Below are positions 34,081 through 43,700 of a stretch of DNA of 64,000 bases, piece after piece (within the stretch, counting starts at the first letter, position 1; each line of letters opens with the position of its first letter). Under the pieces are notes generated by a model that saw only the letters and a program-made list of their open reading frames with translations, was not told where the DNA came from and made no database searches. The DNA lies in NCBI RefSeq assembly GCF_032854445.1, contig NC_088298.1, positions 7,241,504 through 7,305,503 on the forward strand. Direction: 5' to 3'. The translations under genes were made by a program, and so were the position numbers. This DNA comes from Liolophura sinensis (Eukaryota; Mollusca; Polyplacophora; Chitonida; Chitonidae).

Positions 34081-36111
34081 CACATGCATGGTTCGGTAGA
34101 ACACCGACATCTTCTCCGCAGCCTCCATGAAGGGAATGACATCTAGGTTATTATACCACCGCAGCAAGTCTTTGACGGTCCGCATGCCGTGCTCTCGCCA
34201 CACCGTCTGTAAGGTCTTGTACTCTACGTCCGTGCACGGCGGGTGGGTGAGATCATTGTCGAAAGCATGCTGCGGTGGCAGTGTGGTTTCCTCCAGCCGG
34301 GCCAGGGAGTCTATGTAGCTGTAACAAAATTTCCCTTTGGTCACGTGACAGTCGTAAGCTTTCACCCACTTGTAACTGTAATTCGGAGCCAGGTAATTCC
34401 GAATGTCCAGAAATTTCAGCTGCGGTGTGGTGAGGGCCATGTGATTATTGTTCCGCTTAATCACATACTCCAAATCACCGCTCTGGACCAGGTGGGGGTA
34501 AAGCTGTTGTTTGATTAAGTTCAGGTCATAGTTACCCGAGTTAAAGCCGAGGACGGGGAGTTGGTCCATATAGGTCACGAATCTGTCCCGCACTCGGCGT
34601 GTGTAAGACGGTTTCTTCTCGTCGGGATCGATCCGCTCGTCTAAGGCGTCCAGGATGTAAGCATAACGCTCGTGGAGATAGACGCTGCTGATCTCGCTGA
34701 TGGTGTTGAGGTAAGCCATCATGTCCTCGACGAGTGCCTGGGGATCGCCGGTGGAGATGAAACACACGGGCTGGTCGTAATCCGGTACATTAGAGTTGAC
34801 GCTGACACCCATGGGGATGTGTTGAGCCGTCCATTCCGTGGAGGCAGTCGCCGCATCGTCCACCGGGTTCACCGGAGCCAAGTACGCCTCAAAGTCGTAA
34901 CACGCTCGGTACGGGAAGATGCCGTCGTCACCGTCCTGAAGTTCGATCCCCATGTCCGCCAACGTTTCGAAAATGGTGGGCTGATTGCGGAAGACACCCC
35001 CCGGGTACTTTCGTCGAATGGCGTCGGTGCACGTTTGACCGTGCCGTCGTAACTCCCACAGTTTCGGGAAACTCTTCTGGCACACCTGGCAGGTGAAAGA
35101 TCGAGCATAACGCCCCATGTCTTTGATATAGCTGAAATGCCGCTGGTACAGGTTTAACCGCAGGGTAGGGGGAGAATAGCGCTCGGCACTGCGGTGAATG
35201 AGTTGTGCTGAGTACGACCTGTCCATGGGGATGAGCTGGTAGACTTGAATATTCATTTGAAACAGGCTTTCCACCGTGTCCAGCGCACTGAGCGGTACCC
35301 CGCGGAAATACCTCGGCTCCATCTCCATTTCCTTCAGATACCTGCGGTAATACACTTCAGCCTGGTGTTCGCAGTTATTGGGGTTGGCCTGGTCTAGATG
35401 GACGGCCAGACACCGAAACAAACACAAATAGTCCCTGTACGGACCGTTATTTCCACCCACCAACGTGTGTAGCCCCTTGTTTTCTTTCAGGTAAGAGGGT
35501 AACGTTACCCCACCTTTACCGATAGGCTGATGCGGCAGTTTGTGGACGAAAAACAGCACGTTGGTGATGAGGTCGACGGTCCATTTCGTATTGGGGCGTT
35601 GTTTTTGGGCCCAGGTAAGCGGATCTTGGGTGAGGAGATGCTGGGTGTGGAATCCTCGCAGGTCAGCCCGACTCGCCACGCGGTACGGTGCGTCGAGTAC
35701 TCGGGTGTTGTTGGTGCTCGGGTAATAATACCGCACCTGGCCCGTCTCTTTGTGGCGGAGGATATATCCAAAACTGTAATTGATAGTGAAAGCAGTCGGC
35801 TGGCCTTCGTAAATCTCGTCTACATAGGCTGGGATAGCACCGAGATCACTCAGTCGGTAATTATAACAGTCTTGAATTGGTTTGTGGCGATGGAAATGCG
35901 GTCTGATCGATCGCCAATGCCGCTGGTACAACTCCCGCACGTCACTGTCACGGCTCGGCAAGACAGCCTCGTGAGGTTGTGCTGGGTCGGGCTCGAACTG
36001 GCTCGTTGGACTTTTTTTCTTTTCTTCTTCTTCCAGCGAGGCATCCCCCGCTAAACTCACTTGAGCTTTACTCATTGGGGTAGTGGTAGATGAAACAGGT
36101 CTCTGTAACAT
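34081..36111 (-). pseudogene. Family B DNA polymerase region of the Polinton-like element
   Basis: It starts MLQRPVSSTTTPMSK at 36111. An N-terminal region of about 330 residues (YRDYLCLFRCLAVHLDQ, LNLYQRHFSYIKDM) is of the kind seen in large Polinton-type polymerases. A C2H2 finger (CQVCQKSFPKLWELRRHGQTC) follows. The 3'-5' exonuclease signatures are YDFEAYLAP (Exo I) and LGFNSGNYDLNLIKQQL (Exo II), as in protein-primed family B polymerases (DNA_pol_B_2). The role would be replication of the element. Only part of the gene is present and it belongs to a broken element; the LINE lies on its other side. Confidence 0.8.
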
Positions 36112-36445
36112 AGAAGGGTGTGGACGTTATAACCAAACCCTAGACATACTCTATATACATACTATTGTACATATGTGCATATGTACGTATGTTCCGCTAA
36201 AAAAATTTATATAATACATAGGAACCATTCCGATAGATAGCAACCCTAGCATGACACACTGACACACTGACCCATACTATTGGTGATCGTCTCAAGGATG
36301 GTAAATGAGTGCCCGATTTAAATAACAACAAATCATAATTAATTTTCATGGGGTATTGTAAATTAAGTGAAATAAAGTAATACAATGTGTTTAAATGAAT
36401 TGTGACATAAGTTTGCTTTACACAAATATGAACTAAATTAAATAA

Positions 36446-36509
<64 letters not shown>

Positions 36510-37350
36510 TATATACTGATACAATTGTTAACTCTGCAAAACCCCTATACAGTTTTGGAACAAAAAATAAAGAAAATTACTATATATTACTCTTTCCAGA
36601 CACGTATTGTCGTTTGACATTTAGAGTTACGCCCCTTATTTCCATTATTCCAACAAAAGTAGTCGCCCCTGCTAAGCGTATTTCATCAGGAGTTACCCCC
36701 CTTGTTTACATACATTTGACATCGCACACATTCGTGGATTTCTACTACGAAATACATAAGGAAATATCCTCTAAGCTACTCAAGCTTTCTATCTAGCTTT
36801 ACTGGAGTTACAAACTATTAAAAGACACAACCATCCTTAAATATATTGAACTAAAACTACTGTTATTTCAATAAGAAAACTAGCGATCTCAGCTGTGAAT
36901 AGTCACTTTCAGCAATGAAATGCAGCTTGTCTTATTGCGTATCATATCCAGTTTTTTATACTTTTCATATACTGTTACAAACATGTAACACGCGATAGCT
37001 CTTACTGTCTTCAATTAACTTTCAAGAAGCAAAGCAGGTTCGGGGAAGAAAGAAGACATCTAAGCCTACAATGACCACTTATTCAATTGACACTTATACA
37101 CGTAGAAATCACAACCACCAGCCGATGTATTAGACATATATATATATATATATATATAAAGATATATACATAGCAGGCGAGCTGAACACAACCCCGGCTG
37201 ACAACAATGTAGCGTCACGCGCACAGCTCTGGCGGGCTGCTGATTCTGTATGAAACGGGCGGGAGAAAAACATAAAAGCCCGCTCACACTCATCATCCAA
37301 TCAGTGGGCTGATAATTCCTTTTGTCGTGCTTTCGCCCAGGCCAGGGTTG
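36112..37350. other. Non-coding interior of the TIR element with AT microsatellite
   Basis: No coding signal is seen. An (AT)n run is at about 36450-36505 and another TA run at 37138-37160. The stretch 37129-37230 is one copy of a direct repeat shared with 38900-38993. Confidence 0.6.
37129..37230 (+). repeat. Promoter-module direct repeat, copy 1
   Basis: It shares with 38900-38993 the string of words TACATAGCAGGCGAG, ACACAACCCCGGCTGACAAC and TAGCGTCACGCGCACAGCTC. Both copies are preceded by an AT-rich run. This one lies about 200 bases upstream of the RING gene start. Confidence 0.75.
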
Positions 37351-37354
37351 TTAG

Positions 37355-37391
37355 TATATATAACATAACCGCGGGTTTGAGTTAGTCAGAC
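37355..37391 (+). promoter_or_regulatory. TATA box and initiator of the RING gene
   Basis: TATATATAA at 37355-37363 is followed about 30 bases later by TCAGACT (37385-37391), an initiator-like sequence. The first ATG of the RING gene is at 37435. The spacing is right for a core promoter. Confidence 0.55.
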
Positions 37392-37434
37392 TGTTACGGA
37401 GTTTGCTTGACTTCAGTTTGCTATTTTCCACACT

Positions 37435-38240
37435 ATGGACCGTCGATTCCACGATTTTTTGGGGAGTGTCGGGGAGGGGCAATGGGATGATAGTGATGAA
37501 GACCAGTCTTCTTCTAACCATAACCAGGATGAAGAACCATGGACGCCGTCACCCCCGGCCTCCCCAATCATCATCCCGGATACGCCACCACCCCAGGGGA
37601 GCAACACCACACCCAACGGGGAGGAGAGAGACCTCCGCCCCTGCCCCTGCCCGCGGTGTGTAGATAGGAGAGCGGGTAGGCCCGTCCTACAGCTCGTGTC
37701 CCACCCCAGCCACGGGACACCCGCCGTCAGGATGAGAGCCAGTTACCATCACCCCTAGCCCAGGCTTTGCCTTCTACCCCGGTTAGGGAAGTAGGGGCGG
37801 TTAGAGCTCACCCCAACATGACATTTCGCACAACAGAAATTGGAAACCACAATTATCTAACTGCAGAGGAACGCAACACCCTGGTTAGAGATGTAGAAGA
37901 CCGGTTAAGAGCTCAACCGCCCCTACAATGGTTTCTCATCCCCGCGGCGGTAGGAGGCTTACCATTAACACCAACTCCACCCGAGTCAACACCAGCAGCA
38001 CCACCACCTATCTCACCTGGGCCGGGCGCAGGTGAGGGGCTTGCGGCATCCCCACAGGGTAGGGGACAGGTATCCGACGGTTTTCCGACATGTCGGATTT
38101 GCTATGAGAGACCGTCGAGTGCATGCCTCCTACCCTGCGGGCATGCGGCGATCTGTCTCAACTGTGCCCGCAGACTTGACCCGCAGCGGTGTCCCTTCTG
38201 TAATTTGTATATTTTACGTGTTGTTCGTTTATTTTATTAA
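37435..38240 (+). pseudogene. RING-finger gene of the Polinton-like element
   Basis: The N-terminal part (MDRRFHDFLGSVGEG) is acidic and Pro/Ser-rich. The C-terminal end is a C3HC4 RING of the type found in inhibitor-of-apoptosis proteins: CRICYERPSSACLLPCGHAA followed by ICLNCARRL and RCPFCN, ending in a short hydrophobic tail. Such RINGs act as E3 ubiquitin ligases, and several large DNA viruses of invertebrates carry them to block cell death; that role is inferred here. There is no BIR domain. The coding region lies in more than one frame and may be spliced or broken (about one break). Confidence 0.6.
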
Positions 38241-38280
38241 TTGTATATCTCGTTTTTTAATCGTTTTCGTGTGAATTTGT

Positions 38281-38400
38281 TTGTTAAAAAAAAGAAAAAA
38301 AAAACAGCTGGCTGTTTAAAAAAAAAAAAATTAAAAAATGGCTGTTTAAAAAAGAAAAAAAAGAAACATGGCTGTTTAAAAAAGAAAAAAAGAAACAGCA
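38281..38400 (+). repeat. A-rich repeat with a recurring GGCTGTTTAAAAAA unit
   Basis: Four copies of a GGCTGTTT+poly(A/G) unit of about 40 bases lie between the RING stop codon and the histone-type stem-loop. They would be in the 3' UTR. Confidence 0.75.
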
Positions 38401-38405
38401 CTTTT

Positions 38406-38431
38406 CCAACGGCCCTTTTCAGGGCCACCCA
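38406..38431 (+). terminator. Histone-mRNA-type 3' stem-loop
   Basis: The core GGCCCTTTTCAGGGCC (38411-38426) is a 6-bp stem with a TTTC loop. It is flanked by CCAAC and ACCCA, matching the animal replication-dependent histone mRNA 3' end (GGYYYTTTTCARRRCC then ACCCA). A purine-rich AAAAAAGAAAGAAAAGAAA at about 38468-38486 resembles a histone downstream element, though it lies farther away than usual. No AATAAA lies between the RING stop and this site. I infer that the RING transcript is processed by the SLBP/U7 route. Confidence 0.75.
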
Positions 38432-38899
38432 ACTCTTCCCGAAAGAGTACTTTCTCAATCTAAGCACTAAAAAAGAAAGAAAAGAAACCCTCACACCAGA
38501 CACAGTCTTCCCATTTTTTTAATTGTACTTGTTCTGATATTTTTTTTATCGCAAATCCTCAAAGTCTTCCTAACCTTCTACTCCACCTAATTCATACCTA
38601 AAACTTAGTTACTTAAAACTTTGCCTAATTCACACCCAGCCTGAAACAAACAAACCACTGTTTTCTCTATTTATCTATCTATATCTATACCCCATATACT
38701 GTTATACTGTACTCTAGTCTACTACACGCTATATCACGCTAGTCTATACACATACACCCCGCGGTGTGGAAGAAACCCACCAAATTTTCTTGTGTATATG
38801 TATAATGTATTGGTGTTACTTATGTATTTTCAATGCAGGCTGGTTGGGAGGTCGGCAGGCAGGTCAGTCGGTGCAGTCGGTGCAGCGTAGGCTTGTCAG

Positions 38900-38993
38900 T
38901 ATTAGACATATATACATATATTACATATATACATAGCAGGCGAGGTGAACACAACCCCGGCTGACAACAATGTAGCGTCACGCGCACAGCTCA
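38900..38993 (+). repeat. Promoter-module direct repeat, copy 2
   Basis: This is the second copy of the repeat at 37129-37230. It is followed at 39156 by TATAAAAGG and at 39185 by an initiator-like TCACTC, but I find no open reading frame downstream on the + strand. Confidence 0.7.
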
Positions 38994-39155
38994 CTGCCAG
39001 GCACTGCCAGGCTTGGGATTCTGGATGAAACGCGCGGGAAAATGTAGCCGAGATGGATATATGAAAACACGCCCGCCAATGATACATCACTTTTAGTGCT
39101 CTCACTTAGGCCCGCGCCCCGCGTTTCCCTCCAACTTTACAAGCCGGGGTTGTCT

Positions 39156-39190
39156 TATAAAAGGCCGATCACCTCGGTGGCACGTCACTC
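39156..39190 (+). promoter_or_regulatory. Orphan TATA/initiator pair
   Basis: TATAAAAG (39156-39163) is followed by TCACTC 29 bases later. The sequence downstream to 39600 shows no coding region, so it may drive a non-coding RNA or a lost gene. Confidence 0.4.
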
Positions 39191-39444
39191 TACAGCGCTA
39201 TCTTTTCTAAGACTCAGGTTTTGATGTATAGACAGTGGATCCAAAACTGAATTCAAGCAAACTCCGTATCAGTCTGATGTATACACTCGCCTTGTCTACA
39301 CGGACAACAAACCAGGATTATAACGCTCTACTGGTTTTGTTAGTTCTTTGTGGTATTCTATGTGGTAGTTCAAAAGGTATATAACCGACCCGTTAGTAGG
39401 TCACTCAACCCGGACACAATGACTCGGTCGCCGTACATGTTTGT

Positions 39445-39600
39445 TTACATATGACGACGTCATAACAGACATCATAATACACTATAATGCATTGTCACCA
39501 GTCAAGGCAGGGGAAAGGGAGAAAGGGATATGATGACGTCATAACATACAGCATAATACATTGTCACCACCCAAGACAGGGAGAACGGGTGAAAGGGGAA
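39445..39600 (+). repeat. Two imperfect repeats of about 80 bp with TGACGTCA-like cores
   Basis: Each unit has GACGTCATAACA, ATAATACA..ATTGTCACCA and a purine-rich GGGAGAA..GGG tail. TGACGTCA in the second unit is a consensus CRE/ATF site. The words GTTAGTAGGTCACTCAACC flank the array at 39391 and 39641. Confidence 0.65.
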
Positions 39601-39712
39601 GAGGGTGAGGAATGCGTGGGAGGTTTGTGGTGGCTCGTGGGTTAGTAGGTCACTCAACCTGCTGCTTGGGGTGGAGAAAAATAAAATAAAATATAAAAAA
39701 AAAAGAACTTAC

Positions 39713-40144
39713 CGAGCCGTGTTTCCCACGTTGATGGGCCCGCCAATCCCACAACCGGTAGAAAGACTCCTCGCAGTCTTCGCAATGCCACACACGTTCT
39801 TTTTTGTTACCATGCCGCTGTTGATGGCGGATCAAATTCGCCTGGCGAAAAAACGCCCGGTCACAGGTCGGACAGGTGAATCTTTTGTTTGTCTGGGGCT
39901 GGTGATGCGTCCGCTGGTGCCGGAGCCAGTTATCCTCCCGGGTAAAATGCTGGGCACACACCCGGCAAAAATACTTCTCCGTCTTCTTCTTTTCCTTAGC
40001 ACCGTGTTGAGTTTTTTGGTGTCGTCGCCAGCTATCGCGTCGGGTGAATCCTCGATCGCACACCTCACAGGTAAATAGCTTCGCCGTCTTCTTCTCCTCC
40101 AACGTCGTCTTCTCCATATTAACCTCGAAATCCTCTTGATCCAT
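39713..40144 (-). pseudogene. C2H2 zinc-finger gene of the Polinton-like element
   Basis: It starts MDQEDFEVNMEKTTLEEKK at 40144, inside the right TIR border. Four C2H2 fingers follow: CEVCDRGF..H..H, CRVCAQHF..H..H, CPTCDRAFF..H..H and CEDCEESF..H..H. A GTAAGT donor at 39712 follows the fourth finger, so the gene is probably spliced. It would bind DNA or RNA in the nucleus; the target is unknown. It is read from the right TIR toward the interior. I place it in a broken element, but see no break in this exon. Confidence 0.65.
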
Positions 40145-40237
40145 CGTCGCTTGTTTACTCGGTCGCTCGATCGCTCGCTCGGTTGGTGTCTTCAGGTGAA
40201 GTGCTCTGCTACTGCTGCACCCGCCTTTTTGTACCTG

Positions 40238-40623
40238 AGACACGCGGAAATTCACCACACGCTGATTGGTTCGTTTTTTCTTACGTAACCTCTTCTCGCA
40301 CGCTGATTGGTCCGTTTTGCGGGCCCCCCATTGGGCAGTTTTGGGGCAAATCCAGCTCACCCATTGGCCCGTTTTGGCGCCCGGGAGCTCTTTTCGAGCT
40401 GTCCCACTCGACTTTACAAGCCGACGTTTTGCCTCTTTTTTTTCTCTCTTTTTTCCTTATACTGTTATACTGTACACTATATCACACTTGTCTATACACA
40501 TACGCCCCGCGGCGTGGGAAAAACCCACAACTGAGGGGTGACGTCACCACCACATCACCACAAAAAAAAACCTCCTCAAAACCGCCTCCTCAAAAATGAA
40601 CCAAAGCCACATTCCTAACTACT
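40238..40623 (-). repeat. Right terminal inverted repeat
   Basis: It is the reverse complement of 30472-30857. TGACGTCA is at 40539-40546 and the CCAAT boxes are on the minus strand. A shorter relative of its outer part (ATACTGTTATACTGTA to CCCGCGGTGTGG) also occurs inside the element at 38695-38770. Confidence 0.92.
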
Positions 40624-40723
40624 AAGGTGTACTTTTGATTAGTCACTGACCCCCCAATTTATGGCAAAGTGTGAAAGTATAAAGTTGTTATTTGTTCTTA
40701 AATGAAATTTTGACCTTTTTTTT

Positions 40724-43700
40724 TAGCGACACACAGCTGTGAGTATGACTGCCAGTTCAAGTGCTAGTGCTGACAGTTCAGCTCCTGAACCATGCAGTCC
40801 TGATGCAGATGTTTGCACTGAAGAAAGTGTTGATCCAGTGGACGTACCTGTACCACCGCTGACTATAACTCGTGCAACGCAGTATTCACGCAAGCATTGT
40901 CAGCGTAATAAAGGTATATTGCGTTATAGCCTATAGTATTCCAGCCCTCGACATAAGGATAATTATGGTGATCGAGAAATCGATCCCCCGACCTAACGTT
41001 CAGGTGATCGGACATTTGATCTCCCCCAAATTCTTTGGTAACCGATCGATCCCCTGTATCGATTACGTAGGTTTCGAGAACCAAAATTGTTCCTTGTAAT
41101 ATACAGGTATGCCGTGAAGTTCATGTACACAATGATATATATGTATGCTCTGCATTATTTAATTTTGTTAGAGGGCTTCCCGTCTGTTTTCAGAAGTAAC
41201 TAGTCCCAGTCTCGCTGCAGTCGCTGGTACGCCGTCCATGAAACCCACTGGCAATCGCAGCAAAGTCCGAGTGGTGGGTTTAACTGGCGAATTGATTGGA
41301 GCAATGTCTATGGTGTTTGACGTACTGATCGTGTAAAAAATGAAGAATTTATCATTGTCACTACTGATCACATTATTGTTGTATTTGTATTAGAAATAAA
41401 CGTACCCAGTACTCCAAGCAGGTAATGAAATAATACAAATCCTGCTCTGGAAGGCATAATGTCTCCAGCACGTTCCCGCGCAAAGCTGACTGCTGCGAGA
41501 GGGTCACACGGGGTGGGTAAGTTTTGAAGTTGCGTAAAGAAATGTCTTTCGAAAAGTAATGATACAACTTGTAAATGTTGCTTGAATATTCTCAATTCAC
41601 TATTTCTACAAAACATGACGTGCCCCGATTGCTGCTACCACAGAAAATCAGCGGAACCAAGCATTAAATAGTAATGACATTAGTTCGAGTCGAAAACCCC
41701 CTACGCTAGCATGCTTTTGGACTCGCCCACACTTCCAGTCAATCAGTTACAGGCGGGGACTGCCACGGTGAAATTTAACCACTCAAAATTGAAAGTTTCG
41801 TATTCCTAACTTGTTATGCGATCTGTCTAAAGCAGACTTATGACTACCAGCCTGCGGTATATACGCATAAGTTATAGAACGTAATTATTGAATTTAAATA
41901 CAAGGATTGATTGATGCATGTAGATCATGGCGATGTCTACAAACATTTCACTCACGCCATGTGGATTCGCAGTCAGTATTTTGGCAAGATAGGAGGTGAA
42001 GGAGAACATTGACTTTTCTACAATGAGGATAAATATGCATGACATATCTACCTGGCGTATCCGTTGCTATACCTATTTTTGCAAAAACTATTTTTCAAAT
42101 GACTCATATCGGCCGGAGTTTTCGTTACTTCGCGTTGTTACCGTTTGGAGTTGTAATTGTATGTTAACATACCACGAAAGAACCAATGCTGGCGCAAGTC
42201 TTTGAAAAATAGCCTTCTGTACGTTTGTCTTTAATACAGGCGCAGTTGAATATGTAACAAAACCACACAATCATACTTAAATGGTTTTAATGTAAAAGGC
42301 ATAACATATAAGACGTTATTGCATTGAAATGCCAGGTCCCCGAGGTGTATGTCATCACACACACGACTTCGTTACAAACGTTATATATATATATATTATA
42401 TGCATGTATTTAAGTTTGCGATAAAAGGTAAAAAAATGAGTTTAAATAAGTAATCAATGTGCAAGAATGATACGACGTCCACACACATTATCATATATAT
42501 TATACATGTATGTTGTAGAAATATTTTAGTTCAAAGCAAACGTTAAAAATTCAAAACCAAATAAACGAGATCTGCACAAAAGTCATTCTTTCCTGTTGAA
42601 GTAATAACGTGTTGACGTGAAAAGTTCAGCCATGATTATGTAACAGTCAATCAACAAAGTCAGTGCAAGGCAAAGAACTAAATTTAATGGCACCTAGCTA
42701 AAGTTTTACACTTTTATGTAGGCGATCTTGTTTTTAATCACTCAGAATCTCCTCTTCGAATTCCATCGGCATTTCCACTGATTCGACATCGCTTATTTCT
42801 GAATCATCAGACACACTGTCTGCGTCACTATCAGTTTCTGAAATATACAGATGACTGTCATCCTCTAACAGAGGATTTCGGCTGGATGAGAATGGAGTGG
42901 GCATTATGGCTGGTCCAGGCTCGCTAGAACCTCCAGATTTGGCGACTTGCTTTCGCCTTTCCACTTTTTCTTCTTGGTGTTGACAGATACTGTGACACTG
43001 CTCTATCCACCAGGCTTGTTTCATACTCGCTGTCCAGTTTTTCGAGCGATGGCAAGTTTATCCTGAGTACAAGCAGGTCATCCAGTGTACCCTTGCTCAT
43101 GGACGTTCTGCATCTGTCAAGGTCCGGCCGCAAACACTGAAACCGCGTTCCACCGTTGCAGAACTCCAAGCAAAACAAAGGCACAATTCTATCAGCAGTA
43201 GGATGTTGGGGATACTTAGAGACATAATGCTGAAAGACTGTTTTCCACAGCTGCAAGGGGTTGCGGAATTTTCTGTACTTCGCAGCAACAACGGCCTTCA
43301 GCTGTCTGAACTCCGATTGGGCCTTTTTCATGTCGTACTCATGATACCCCAGCGGCTCTTGAAAATGCTCACTCAGCTTCTGGATTTTGTCAAGACCAAA
43401 TGTCTTTTCTTCGAAGTCCCAGCATCTGTGGTCAGCTATTTGAACAGATGCATAGATTTCTTGTTCAGAGAGGAAAGGAACAAATCTCGCATCAATAGCT
43501 TCAGATATTGCTGGGATCAGAGTCTCTTTAACTCTCCGGACATTGCTTTTCCTTGGCGCACAAACTTGATGTCGTTAGTCCTGTTTCACAATAGTGCAGT
43601 ATTTTTCGACCTGTCTCTTTTGTTTTTCGTTTAGTTTTTCCTTGAAGGCAAGCGTCGCTGGCAAGTTTGTTGCTTTGGCCGATAGTTTCACACTGTCACT

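Larger units (their letters stand above)
30472..40623. mobile_element. Polinton-like TIR element with family B DNA polymerase (fossil)
   Basis: Inverted repeats of about 386 bp close a 10,152-bp segment. The outermost match is AGTAGT...ACTACT, so the ends are AG...CT as in Polintons. No matching 6-bp target duplication is visible. Inside are a protein-primed-type family B DNA polymerase region, a RING gene and a C2H2 zinc-finger gene, plus a LINE sitting next to the left repeat. I see no integrase, packaging ATPase or capsid gene, so it is broken or a reduced derivative. By my hand count the two TIRs differ at about nine positions plus a few homopolymer steps, near 97% identity. That implies a young insertion unless gene conversion has kept the repeats alike. 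Confidence 0.75.

Noticed and set aside
36450-36505. AT run as a replication origin of the element
   Set aside because: It is a plain (AT)n microsatellite. Nothing else supports an origin, and protein-primed elements replicate from their ends.
38237-38522. Lys-rich and Phe-rich frames over the A-rich stretch
   Set aside because: They are low-complexity translations of the 3' UTR repeat after the RING gene.
40385-40412. Second histone-like stem-loop in the TIR (AGCTCTTTTCGAGCT then GTCCCA)
   Set aside because: The stem is only 5 bp, the loop is TTTTC rather than TTTC and the flank is not ACCCA. It is better read as a chance palindrome around GAGCTC.
30472-40623. Six-base target duplication of the TIR element
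   Set aside because: The bases outside AGTAGT (GAGCAA left, AAGGTG right) do not match, so I do not claim one.
30472-40623. Herpesvirus-transposon fusion of the Teratorn type
   Set aside because: The polymerase motifs are of the protein-primed type and no piggyBac or herpesvirus capsid gene lies inside the TIRs. The piggyBac copies in the window are separate.
41191-41336. Open segment after a TTTTCAG (VTSPSLAAVAGTPSMKP) as the next exon of the unknown gene
   Set aside because: It lies inside the hAT element, close to its TIR, and has no family similarity. The exon at 46708 fits better and is outside the element.
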